Source of the DNA: Gemmatimonadota bacterium
GTDB lineage: Bacteria; Gemmatimonadota; Gemmatimonadetes; Longimicrobiales; Gaopeijiaceae
Direction: 5' to 3'
Assembly (NCBI GenBank): GCA_009838975.1
Contig: VXQO01000025.1
Location: 12,073-76,072, forward strand
Length of the DNA stretch: 64,000 nucleotides
Shown: in pieces, positions 26,401-34,362 of the stretch
How the letters are laid out: every line of letters begins with the position of its first letter
Numbering within the stretch: position 1 is the stretch's first letter
Program-made: the position numbers and the translations under genes
Notes under the pieces: generated by a model
Databases searched by the model: none
What the model saw: the letters and a program-made list of their open reading frames with translations, nothing else
What the model was told of the DNA's origin: nothing

Positions 26401-27136
26401 AGAACTCGACCCCGCGATCCACCTTGAGGAAGGTCTCGTTGAGCCAGCGGAAGCCCGACGGGTCCACGAGCATCAGTGCCCGGTTCACGTCGGGTGGAAG
26501 CCAGTCTGGCGACCAGGTCGTCAGAAAGGTGAGGGTGACCAGGAGCACCAGGATGGGGAAGAAGAAGACGACGATCGGTCGGCGCGTCCACGTGCCCAGG
26601 AAGAACGGCACACCTGCGAAGAGCAGAATCTGGGGAAGTCCGAACAGCACGGTGGGGGACAGGTAGTTCGCCAGAATGAACGGGCCGATGTGCCTGGTAT
26701 CCTCTCCCGCCGCGACCACATGGTTGAAGAAGGCCCCCATGCACAGGTAGAGGATCCAGATCACGAAGAAGACGCCGACCGCACCGGCGAACTTGCCCCA
26801 CACGTACTCGCGCGGGGTAAGGCGCGTCGAATGGAAGACCTCGGTGACCTGAAGCTCGAGGTCGCGGATCACGACCAGGCCGGCGGCGATGGCGAGGAAC
26901 CACGCGCCGATCCCCATCACCACGATGCACTGGATCATGCTCTGGGCGAATACCGAAGTGACGTGCGACCGTTCGCCGCCCACGGTCGAGTCGCCCGACG
27001 AGATCGTTACCGCTCCCTCGGACCATCCCCAGGCCATGAGCAGCAGGATCGCGAAGAGGACCCAGTAGGCGGGTCTCCGCAATCCCGAGAAAAGCTCCCT
27101 GCGGGTGACCTCCCACCACCTTGTGAAACTGTTCAC
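23471..27136 (-). CDS. ABC-2 permease fused to M1-family peptidase
   Basis: This 1221-aa protein joins a membrane part (residues 1 to about 640, with two blocks of ABC-2-type permease helices) to a beta-rich domain and a gluzincin peptidase. The zinc motif HEAAHQWW lies at residues 961-968, and the third ligand is Glu985 in LSEG, giving an x19 spacing instead of the x18 of classic M1 enzymes; similar spacing is usual in these fusion proteins. The GAMEN-like exopeptidase motif is not evident. The ATPase gene overlaps its start by 4 nt. The combined system may export peptides and trim them, or act in envelope maintenance; the true substrate is not known. Confidence 0.88.
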   Translation of the reverse strand: MNSFTRWWEVTRRELFSGLRRPAYWVLFAILLLMAWGWSEGAVTISSGDSTVGGERSHVTSVFAQSMIQCIVVMGIGAWFLAIAAGLVVIRDLELQVTEVFHSTRLTPREYVWGKFAGAVGVFFVIWILYLCMGAFFNHVVAAGEDTRHIGPFILANYLSPTVLFGLPQILLFAGVPFFLGTWTRRPIVVFFFPILVLLVTLTFLTTWSPDWLPPDVNRALMLVDPSGFRWLNETFLKVDRGVEFYNTAVLRPDAGFLLSRVAFGLIGLAAVGGAAMSYSARLRRGASESRLLRSFVRAMKPFARVPGRRRARVTEAAEPSSADATLRDLDMATEPLGFWRAARVIGREEVRELVRRPGMYLFVPLILYQSVFATFIAIGPFNSPLLLTSGAVAVRQLNTLSLLVCFLLLFYTVESLHKERSRRLAEIFNASPIGTGSILLGKTIGNSMVAGLILALGVVASWGVIVWHQLFEGSPVGFDIVPFVVTWGGVLAPTFIFWTALVTALFAFFRNRYAVYGLGFALIIYTVYRMDFDDSFGWVLNWMAWNAVQWSDMGAFSLQGTELFLNRVLYLSLVPLLVALAVKWFGRQDRDATRLVHRMRPKPLLIGVLRLIPWAVPAIVLALVLFFGGRAGREGDAAEEAQKDYWRENVATWTDFEMPSVSNVDLDLDFEPAERTASVRGEYTFHNHRDYAYEQIPVTAGQWDPIDWTLNGEPHEPDDRSNLFVFEPVDPLQPGDSLTIGFSYDLEYPRGMAKGPGGAGQFILESGIVLTAFSPTFLPTPGYNEQIGVDGDNTSEPKDYPDDFYEGETEPLFGWGGAPFTVRTRITLPEEYTANGVGQLVSDEVTDGRRTVVWETDYPVDLFNVVAGKYAVKEGDGTAIYYHPEHDYNIEEMSAALDAARKYFSEWFHPFPWDLLKISEFAAFATYAQGFPTNITFSEGIGFLAKSDPRSHVAFLVVAHEAAHQWWGNLLTPGQGPGGNILSEGMAHYSTILLHEQVYGDRYRIEFTKRLEQMYGDQRFVDSEQPLVKTDGSRSGDQTVTYDKGGWVPWMLHQEMGRENILAGLQAFIAKYNPDPDFPVIQDMLAVLRDFAPDTAAFDAFAEQWFFDVVVPEYRFSDVTKTREGGEWVVRGTLENVGTSRMRVQVGATAGERWSDEGDDASRTVVNEDYRDARTEVVLGAGESAEFVIRAAFEPERVLIDPDALVLQLNRDMAVFEFEE

Positions 27137-28029
27137 GAGCCGGCTCCATTCGCCTGCGCCAACAGCAGGTAGGCGTCCTCCAGCGTCGGGGCCACGGACG
27201 CGAACCCCTCGGGCACAGCACCACTGGCCGCTTCCTCCGCGGGCATGTGGACGCGGACTTGGTTGCGCCCCTCGATCAGGATCGCCTGGGTGATCCGGTA
27301 GCGGCGCTCGATCCCGGCCAGGTCCTCCTTGGCCACCTCACCCTGGTAGATCGTTCCGGCAAGCCGATCACGTGCTTCGCCCGGCGTCGTGTCGGCCACG
27401 AAGCGCCCGTCGTACATGATCGCCACGCGCGGGCACAGCACCGAGATGTCCTCGACGATGTGGGTGGACAGGAGCACCGTGCGATCCTCGGCCAGCTCCG
27501 CGAGCAGCCGATAGAACCGGATCCGCTCCTCCGGATCGAGGCCGGCCGTGGGCTCGTCGACGATGATCAGCCGCGGGTTGCCGGCGAGCGCCTGTGCGAT
27601 CCCGAGCCGCTGCTTCATGCCGCCCGAGTACCCCTTCACCTTGCGCCTGGCGGCGTAGGTCAGGTTGACCCGCTCCAGCAGCTCCGCCGCGAGCTTCTTC
27701 AACCCCTGCGGAGCCTGCACGCCCTTCAGCACGAGCAGGTAGCGCAGCATCGCCTCACCGCTCAGGTGCGGGTAGAAGCCGAAGTCCTGGGGCAGGTAGC
27801 CGAGTTGGCGGCGGATGCGGCGGGGGTCGGAGACAATGTCCTCGCCGTTGAACACGACGGTCCCCGAGGTGGGCTCCAGCAGCCCCGCGACGATGCGCAT
27901 CAGCGTGGTCTTGCCGGCGCCGTTGGGCCCGAGGAGGCCGAACATGCCCTTCGATACATCCAGCGAGACGCCTTGCAGCGCCGCGACGGGTCCGGGGTAG
28001 ACTTTGACGAGGTCTCGGATTTCCAGCAT
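27133..28029 (-). CDS. ABC transporter ATP-binding protein (ABC-2 type)
   Basis: This 298-aa ATPase has Walker A GPNGAGKTT, signature YSGGMKQRLG, Walker B LIIVDEPTAGLDPEE and the H-loop region LLSTHIVEDI. ATG 28029 (MLEIRDLVKVYPG) is chosen because residues upstream in the open frame are not conserved in ABC proteins; its ribosome site is weak. Its end overlaps the permease-peptidase start by 4 nt, so the two form one transporter in which one chain supplies both membrane and peptidase parts. A homodimeric ATPase is expected. No accessory regulator is present. Confidence 0.92.
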   Translation of the reverse strand: MLEIRDLVKVYPGPVAALQGVSLDVSKGMFGLLGPNGAGKTTLMRIVAGLLEPTSGTVVFNGEDIVSDPRRIRRQLGYLPQDFGFYPHLSGEAMLRYLLVLKGVQAPQGLKKLAAELLERVNLTYAARRKVKGYSGGMKQRLGIAQALAGNPRLIIVDEPTAGLDPEERIRFYRLLAELAEDRTVLLSTHIVEDISVLCPRVAIMYDGRFVADTTPGEARDRLAGTIYQGEVAKEDLAGIERRYRITQAILIEGRNQVRVHMPAEEAASGAVPEGFASVAPTLEDAYLLLAQANGAGS

Positions 28030-28060
28030 GGGATCGTTCCGGGGGTTGAGGTGATGACAG

Positions 28061-28966
<906 letters not shown>

Positions 28967-29023
28967 CGGTTGAATTCCTTTTCCTGCAGCAAGACCGCGT
29001 CAAGGCGGCGGAAACGGTAACGC

Positions 29024-29632
29024 ATGAAGCGACGGCAGGCCATTGGTGTGCTTGGAGGGGTGGCGGGCGCCCAGGTCCTGATGCCCCTCGACGAGCTGCA
29101 CAGGCTGGTGGCGTGGCGCGAGCGGGTGCGTGCCTCGTCGGCGCCCCCCGGCGCATCCGAAGCCGCCGCGCGCCAAGCCGCGTCGCTGCTCACGCCGGCC
29201 CGCGCCCGGGCCATGGAGGCGCTCGCCGACGTGATCGTCCCCGCAACGGATACGCCGGGCGCGTCCGAAGCCGGGGTGAGCGAGTTCGTGGCCACGCTCG
29301 TGGACGGGTGGCTGGACGACGACGACCGGGACCGGTTCCTGGCCGGGCTCGATACGGTGGACCCCGCGTGCCGCGAGCGCTTCGGCAGCCCCTTCGCCGA
29401 GTGCGAGCCTGGTGAGCAGGCGGCCTTCGTCCGCGGCCTCGACCAGGAAGTGACCCGGCTGCGCGAGGATCCCGCCGCGGACGAATCTCAACACTTCTTC
29501 CACGACATCAAACGGTTCACCTTGACTGCGTACTTCACGTCTGAACCGGGACTCGCCGCGCTCGGCTACCGCACCACCTTCCGCACCTTCGAGGGGTGTG
29601 CGCCGCTCGACGCGCAGGAGGCCGGCCGATGA
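29024..29632 (+). CDS. Gluconate 2-dehydrogenase subunit 3-like protein
   Basis: This 202-aa protein has an N-terminal twin-arginine-like segment (MKRRQAIGVLGG) and a helical body with TLVDGWLDDDDRDRFLAGL and FFHDIKRFTLTAYFTSEPG, the pattern of the gluconate 2-dehydrogenase gamma chain. This small subunit usually carries the Tat signal that exports the FAD subunit. The dehydrogenase gene overlaps its stop codon by 4 nt (ATGA), so translation is coupled. No cytochrome c subunit gene is found next to them, so the electron acceptor is unknown. Confidence 0.87.
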   Translation: MKRRQAIGVLGGVAGAQVLMPLDELHRLVAWRERVRASSAPPGASEAAARQAASLLTPARARAMEALADVIVPATDTPGASEAGVSEFVATLVDGWLDDDDRDRFLAGLDTVDPACRERFGSPFAECEPGEQAAFVRGLDQEVTRLREDPAADESQHFFHDIKRFTLTAYFTSEPGLAALGYRTTFRTFEGCAPLDAQEAGR

Positions 29633-31350
29633 CCATCGCGCGCAGGGACCTCTTCCACATCCGGCCGCGCCGCCAGGAGTTCGACGCCATCGTCGTCGGC
29701 TCGGGCATGTCGGGCGGCTGGGCGGCCAAGGAGCTCACCGAGCTGGGGGCCAGCGTGCTCGTGCTCGAGGCGGGACCGATGATCGTTCCCGAGCGCGACT
29801 ACGCCGAGCATCTGCCCACCTACGAGATGCCGTACCGCGGCTGGAACGACCGCAAGGCGCTCGCGGCCGAGCAGCCGGTCCAGCGCGAGTGCTACGCCTG
29901 CGATGAGGTGGCGCGCAAGTTCTTCGTCAACGACATCGAGAACCCGTACACGACCGATCCCGACAAGCCCTTCCTGTGGATCCGCGGACGGCAGGTGGGC
30001 GGCCGGTCGATCATGTGGGCGCGCCAGTGCTACCGCCTGAGCGACCTCGACTTCGAGGCGAACGCGCGCGAGGGCTACGGGGTCGACTGGCCGATTCGGT
30101 ACGCCGACCTGGCCCCCTGGTACGACCACGTGGAAGCGTTCGTCGGCATCAGCGGGCAGGCGGAAGGGCTGGCGCACGTCCCCGACGGCGTTTTCCTGCC
30201 ACCGATGGAGATGTCGTGTGTGGAGGAGCATGTGGCGGGCGCGATCGCCAGCTCCTACGGCGGCGACCGCCTCATGACGATCGGGCGCACGGCCGTCCTC
30301 ACCCGCGATCACAGGGGACGCCGCGCCTGCCACTACTGCGGCCCCTGCCACCGCGGATGCCGCACCCGCAGCTACTTCAGTTCCCTCAACGCAACCCTGC
30401 CCGCGGCCGAGATGACCGGCCGTCTGACCCTGCGTCCCAACAGCGTCGTCGCCGAAGTCCTGTGGGATCCGCGCGCCGGCCGAGCCAGCGGCGTACGCGT
30501 CATCGACGCCGAGTCGCATGAGGAACTCGAATTCCAGGCCCGCAGCGTCTTCCTCGGCGCCTCCGCGCTGGAGTCCGCGCGCATCCTCCTCAATTCGAAG
30601 TCGGCCGACTTTCCCGACGGTCTGGCCAACTCCAGCGGCGTGCTTGGCAGGTACCTCATGGACCACACCATGGGCGTCGGCGCGCGTGCGACCTTCCCCG
30701 GCTGGGAGGACCGGACCACCCGCGGACGCCGCCCGAACGGCATCTACATCCCCCGCTTCCGCAACGTCACCGATTCTTCGCCCGACTTCCTGCGCGGCTA
30801 CGGCTATCAGGGCTCCGCGGTCCGCACAGGATGGGGCCGTGGCATCTCAATGCCGGGGTTTGGAGCGGATTTCAAGAGCGACTTGCTCCGCCCGGGCCCG
30901 TGGTCATTCGGAATCAGCGGCTTCGGCGAGTGCCTGCCCCGCGAGGAGAACCACGTGGCCCTCGACCCCGACCAGGTCGACAAATGGGGAATCCCCACCC
31001 TGCGCATCAGCTGCGCCTGGAGCGACAACGAGCGCCTCATGATGCGCGACGCCGCCCTGCAGGCCGCCGAAATGCTGGAAGCCGGCGGCGGCCGCGACAT
31101 CACGATCGACACCGAGATGACCCCGCCGGGCCTCACCATCCACGAGATGGGCACGGCACGCATGGGCCGCGACCCCGCCACCTCCGTCCTCAACGCCCAC
31201 AACCAGGCGTGGGACGTGCCCAACCTGTTCGTCGTCGACGGCGCGGCAATGACGTCGTCGGCGTGTCAGAACCCGTCGCTCACGTACATGGCGTTCGCGG
31301 CGCGCGCGAGCCACTACGCCGTGTGGGCGGCGCGGCGGGGGGAGATCTAG
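29629..31350 (+). CDS. GMC-family FAD dehydrogenase (gluconate dehydrogenase large subunit-like)
   Basis: This 573-aa protein has the FAD-binding motif VVGSGMSGGWAAKELTELG near residue 20, RGRQVGGRSIMW, and the GMC C-terminal domain with HEMGTARMG and FVVDGAAMTSSACQNPSLTYMAF, in which a conserved Asn is retained for catalysis. A CYACDE motif and a cysteine cluster (CHYCGPCHRGCRTR, about residue 230) are visible; the latter might bind a metal or form disulfides. It should oxidise a sugar or sugar acid and is probably carried through the Tat system by the upstream subunit, as it lacks its own signal. The ATG overlaps the upstream stop. Confidence 0.9.
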   Translation: MTIARRDLFHIRPRRQEFDAIVVGSGMSGGWAAKELTELGASVLVLEAGPMIVPERDYAEHLPTYEMPYRGWNDRKALAAEQPVQRECYACDEVARKFFVNDIENPYTTDPDKPFLWIRGRQVGGRSIMWARQCYRLSDLDFEANAREGYGVDWPIRYADLAPWYDHVEAFVGISGQAEGLAHVPDGVFLPPMEMSCVEEHVAGAIASSYGGDRLMTIGRTAVLTRDHRGRRACHYCGPCHRGCRTRSYFSSLNATLPAAEMTGRLTLRPNSVVAEVLWDPRAGRASGVRVIDAESHEELEFQARSVFLGASALESARILLNSKSADFPDGLANSSGVLGRYLMDHTMGVGARATFPGWEDRTTRGRRPNGIYIPRFRNVTDSSPDFLRGYGYQGSAVRTGWGRGISMPGFGADFKSDLLRPGPWSFGISGFGECLPREENHVALDPDQVDKWGIPTLRISCAWSDNERLMMRDAALQAAEMLEAGGGRDITIDTEMTPPGLTIHEMGTARMGRDPATSVLNAHNQAWDVPNLFVVDGAAMTSSACQNPSLTYMAFAARASHYAVWAARRGEI

Positions 31351-31431
31351 CAGGGGCTGCTGGGGCATGCGGTCGAGACGGACTGGCATGGGCATTTCTA
31401 GCCTTGGCCCAGGGGCGGAAGGTCGATTGGC

Positions 31432-32196
31432 GTGTACGCGGGAATGACGGTCGGTGTCGTGGTCCCGGCGAGGGACGAGGAGCAGAACATCGGGTCCGTC
31501 GTAGTCGATCTGCTGGCGCTGCGCAACGACCGGGGCGCACCGGTGGTCGACGACTTTGTCGTCTGCGACAACGGATCGACGGATGCGACGGCCACCCGGG
31601 CGCGCGAGGCCGGTGCACGCACGGTGCGGCAGGACACACCCGGCTACGGACTGGCCTGTCTGACGGCCCTCGAAGCCCTGCGTCCGGTCGATGTCGTGCT
31701 CTTCACGGACGGCGACCGGTCGTTCCACGCCGTGCATGGACTCAGGCTGCTCGAAGCCATAGCCGGTGGAGCCGATCTGGCCATCGGCTCACGAGCGATG
31801 GGCCACGGGGAGCCAGGCGCCATGTCGTGGCCGCAGATGGCGGGAAACCGCGTGGCCAGTGTGCTGATCCGCCTGCTGTGGGGGGTGCCGGTCACCGACC
31901 TCGGTCCCTACCGCGCCATTCGATCCCAGGCGCTCGGGCGCCTCGACATGCAGGACCGCACATACGGCTGGACCGTCGAGATGCAGGTCAAGGCGATCCA
32001 GCACGGCCTGAGGATCGTTGAGGTGCCTGTGGACGCCCTGCGGCGGCGTTTCGGCCGGTCCAAGGTGGGGGGCACGTTGCGGGGGGTCGTAGGTGCCGGC
32101 GTGGGAATCCTGTCGATGATCGCACGGCTCCGCTGGCGTGAGGCGCGGTCGGAAAGGCCCGCCCGTTCAAGGCCGCATGATAATCCTAAACAATAG
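31432..32196 (+). CDS. Family 2 glycosyltransferase
   Basis: This 254-aa protein is a GT-A glycosyltransferase of the dolichol-phosphate mannose synthase/UDP-glucose type: VGVVVPARDEEQNIG at the start, VCDNGSTDAT and the DxD-like motif LFTDGDRS. The C-terminus has YGWTVEMQVKAIQ and a basic cluster (RRRFGRSKVGGT), which fits the lipid-acceptor branch. No transmembrane helices are seen in the long C-terminus. It may start at GTG 31432, preceded by GGAAGG, or at ATG 31444. It is 81 nt after the dehydrogenase gene and is probably expressed separately. Confidence 0.88.
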   Translation: MYAGMTVGVVVPARDEEQNIGSVVVDLLALRNDRGAPVVDDFVVCDNGSTDATATRAREAGARTVRQDTPGYGLACLTALEALRPVDVVLFTDGDRSFHAVHGLRLLEAIAGGADLAIGSRAMGHGEPGAMSWPQMAGNRVASVLIRLLWGVPVTDLGPYRAIRSQALGRLDMQDRTYGWTVEMQVKAIQHGLRIVEVPVDALRRRFGRSKVGGTLRGVVGAGVGILSMIARLRWREARSERPARSRPHDNPKQ

Positions 32197-32206
32197 TGTT
32201 CACTAT
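32193..32206. repeat. ATAGTG-TT-CACTAT inverted repeat
   Basis: The 6-bp arms flank two T bases and overlap the stop codon of the glycosyltransferase gene. The repeat is AT-rich and looks like a dimeric repressor site for the NHL lipoprotein gene, 208 bp downstream. No repressor gene is seen nearby. The rest of 32207-32413 shows only a weak promoter candidate, TTGCAG (32327) with TAGACT (32349). Confidence 0.35.
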
Positions 32207-32413
32207 CGCGGCCGAACGACCGGATGGGTATTGTCGGGACGCGTGTGGGTCCTGGTACAGTCTGAATAACAACCTGAACTATGGGCATGACGGGTGCAGG
32301 AAGGGTACAGCCGTGTGCTCGCCGTGTTGCAGTTCACGGGGGGCGAGCTAGACTTGGACGAGGGCGACAGGGCCTCCACGCCCGCAACTCCGGACTCGCG
32401 AAGGGAGACGGCC

Positions 32414-33625
32414 ATGGACGTGAACGGACGACACCTCATAGGCAGCGCTATCGCCGGATTGGCCCTCGCGCTCGCATGCGGTCAGGAAGCGATCGACGAA
32501 GGGGCGTCCACGGGAGCCGGATCCGGGTCCGGTGCCGAGGCGCCCAGATTCGAGGTGGATCCCTTCTGGCCGAAGCCGCTGCCCGAGCACTGGTTGCTCG
32601 GCTCCACGATCGGGGTGGGTGTGGACTCTCGCGACCACGTCTTCATCATCCATCGCCGTGCCTCGATCGACGCGCGCACGGAGTTGGGCGCGGAAGCCGA
32701 CCCGCCGACCGCGGCATGCTGCCGGGCCGCGCCCGAAGTCCTCGAATTCGATCCGGAGGGGAACCTGGTCAATTCATGGGGCGGTCCGTCCGACGAGTAC
32801 GTGTGGCCCGAGTCGAACCACGGAATCACGGTCGACCACATGGACAACGTGTGGATAGGCGGCAACGGGGCGACCGACTCGCACATCCTCAAGTTCTCGC
32901 GCGACGGCCGCTTTCTGGCCTCCTACGGGCAACCGGAACTGGGCGCGGAACCGGACAGCCACAGCGAGACGCGCTTCAACCGGGTCGCCGAGGTGGCGTT
33001 CGACGCCGAAGCCAACGAAGCCTACGTTGCGGACGGCTACGGCGGGCGCCGCGTGGCGGTGCTCGATGCCTCGACCGGCGCGTTCAAGCGCTACTGGGGC
33101 GCCTACGGCAACGCCCCGGACGACACGCCCACGCCCCCATACGATCCCGACGCGCCGCCGCTCCAGCAGTTCCGCACGCCGGTGCACTGCGCCGAGCCCT
33201 CGCTCGACGGCCTGGTGTACGTCTGTGACCGCCCGAACAACCGGATCCAGGTCTTCCAAACCGACGGAACCTTCGTGGACGAGGTGATGATCGCACCGCG
33301 CACGCTCGGCGGCGGCTCGACCTGGGATCTCGCTTTCTCCCGTGATCCCGGGCAGCGCTACATGTATGTCGCCGACGGCAGCAACCACCGGGTCCACGTG
33401 ATGGACCGCGCGTCGCTCGAGGTTCTGACGACGTTCGGCGACGGAGGCCGGCAGGCCGGCCAGTTCATCGGCGTCCACAGCATCGCCACCGACTCACGCG
33501 GCAACGTCTACACGACCGAGACGTACGAGGGCAAACGCATCCAGAAGTTCGTGTACATGGGTATGGGTCCGGTGTCCGCCGAACATCAGGGTACGCCGTG
33601 GCCGAGTGCCGGCGGGGGGCGGTGA
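32414..33625 (+). CDS. NHL-repeat/6-bladed beta-propeller lipoprotein
   Basis: This 403-aa protein has a signal segment ending LALACG, which fits a lipobox, then a linker rich in Gly and Ser and a beta-propeller. NHL-like blades are visible: NHGITVDHMDNVWIGGNGAT, EAYVADGYGGRRVAVLDAST, VYVCDRPNNRIQVFQTDGT and MYVADGSNHRVHVMDR. It starts at ATG 32414, with AGGGAG before it. Such propellers bind ligands or carry peptidyl-glycine lyase-like activity, but no specific catalytic residues were identified. It converges with the second PIN toxin gene. Confidence 0.82.
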   Translation: MDVNGRHLIGSAIAGLALALACGQEAIDEGASTGAGSGSGAEAPRFEVDPFWPKPLPEHWLLGSTIGVGVDSRDHVFIIHRRASIDARTELGAEADPPTAACCRAAPEVLEFDPEGNLVNSWGGPSDEYVWPESNHGITVDHMDNVWIGGNGATDSHILKFSRDGRFLASYGQPELGAEPDSHSETRFNRVAEVAFDAEANEAYVADGYGGRRVAVLDASTGAFKRYWGAYGNAPDDTPTPPYDPDAPPLQQFRTPVHCAEPSLDGLVYVCDRPNNRIQVFQTDGTFVDEVMIAPRTLGGGSTWDLAFSRDPGQRYMYVADGSNHRVHVMDRASLEVLTTFGDGGRQAGQFIGVHSIATDSRGNVYTTETYEGKRIQKFVYMGMGPVSAEHQGTPWPSAGGGR

Positions 33626-33644
33626 GGGGGGATTCGGAGCAGGG

Positions 33645-34040
33645 TCAGCACCGATTGATAACCCGGATCGGTCCCGGATACTGCCCCACGACCTCATCCA
33701 TTGTCCACAGCGTGACCCCCTCCACCTGCGCCTGCGCGACGAGCATTCGGTCGAACGGGTCCTTGTGGATCCCGGGAAGCAGGTCCACGGCAACCGCGTG
33801 AGCCCCGGTCACCGGCAACTCCGAGTAGCCGTTTTCGAGCAGTCCGCGACGCAGCAGCCGGGGGTCCACCACGAAATCGGCCCGTCCCAGCCCGCTCTTG
33901 ATGGCGATTTCCCAGAGGGACGCAGCGCTGTAGGCCGGCTCTGACGCAGGATCGTTCAAAAATTCGCGTACCTCGGGCGGCAGCCGGTCGGGAAGCCCGG
34001 CGGCCCACAGCAGAAGGTGCGTGTCGAGGAGAGCGGTCAC
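33645..34040 (-). CDS. VapC-like PIN-domain toxin (COG3744 type)
   Basis: This 131-aa PIN protein shows LLDTHLLLWA (first Asp), SLWEIAIKSGLG (Glu), HKDPFDRMLVAQA (Asp pair) and TMDEVVGQYP (last Asp), so the catalytic set looks complete. The SLWEIAIK motif marks the COG3744 branch. It overlaps the antitoxin gene by 4 nt (ATGA), which couples translation. It differs in family branch from the toxin at 18.6 kb, so the two modules probably came from separate acquisitions. Confidence 0.9.
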   Translation of the reverse strand: MTALLDTHLLLWAAGLPDRLPPEVREFLNDPASEPAYSAASLWEIAIKSGLGRADFVVDPRLLRRGLLENGYSELPVTGAHAVAVDLLPGIHKDPFDRMLVAQAQVEGVTLWTMDEVVGQYPGPIRVINRC

Positions 34041-34282
34041 TCTCCCCCCTCGAAGGTCGCCAGGATTCCCTTGGCTCCCATGGTGTCGAAGTCGTCCGGC
34101 ACCGAGATCTGGCCGCGCATGAATCCCGTGCGCCGCACCGCCTCCGGTTCCGGCGCCTCGACCGATACCACCTTCACCAGCGGCTTCCCCGAGCGCGCGA
34201 TGACGAAGGGATCACCGGCCACGGCCTCGCGGACCAGCCGGGAGAGGTGGGTCTTGGCTTCGTGCATGTTGTAGATGCGCAC
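34037..34282 (-). CDS. Phd/YefM-type antitoxin
   Basis: This 81-aa protein has the pattern YNMHEAKTHLSRLVREAVAGDPFVIARSGKPL, the DNA-binding fold of Phd antitoxins, followed by an acidic C-terminal tail (FDTMGAKGILATFEGGE) that should wrap the toxin. The start is GTG 34282 with CGGAGG upstream; ATG 34267 would remove the first strand. Two direct repeats lie 20-46 bp upstream of the start and are good operator candidates. It overlaps the toxin by 4 nt. Confidence 0.9.
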   Translation of the reverse strand: MRIYNMHEAKTHLSRLVREAVAGDPFVIARSGKPLVKVVSVEAPEPEAVRRTGFMRGQISVPDDFDTMGAKGILATFEGGE

Positions 34283-34301
34283 GGAATGCCTCCGTTTGAC
34301 A

Positions 34302-34328
34302 TTAGTCTAGTCCAATGAACTTAGTCTA
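34302..34328 (-). promoter_or_regulatory. Direct repeats upstream of antitoxin 2
   Basis: TTAGTCTA occurs at 34302-34309 and 34321-34328 (read as TAGACTAA on the coding strand), 19 bp from start to start, close to two helical turns. This spacing would put both on one face of the DNA, as expected for cooperative binding by antitoxin dimers. No consensus promoter was found between them. Confidence 0.5.
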
Positions 34329-34362
34329 TTTGTCACGCTCACGCTAGCCGGTCTGTCCTCCC

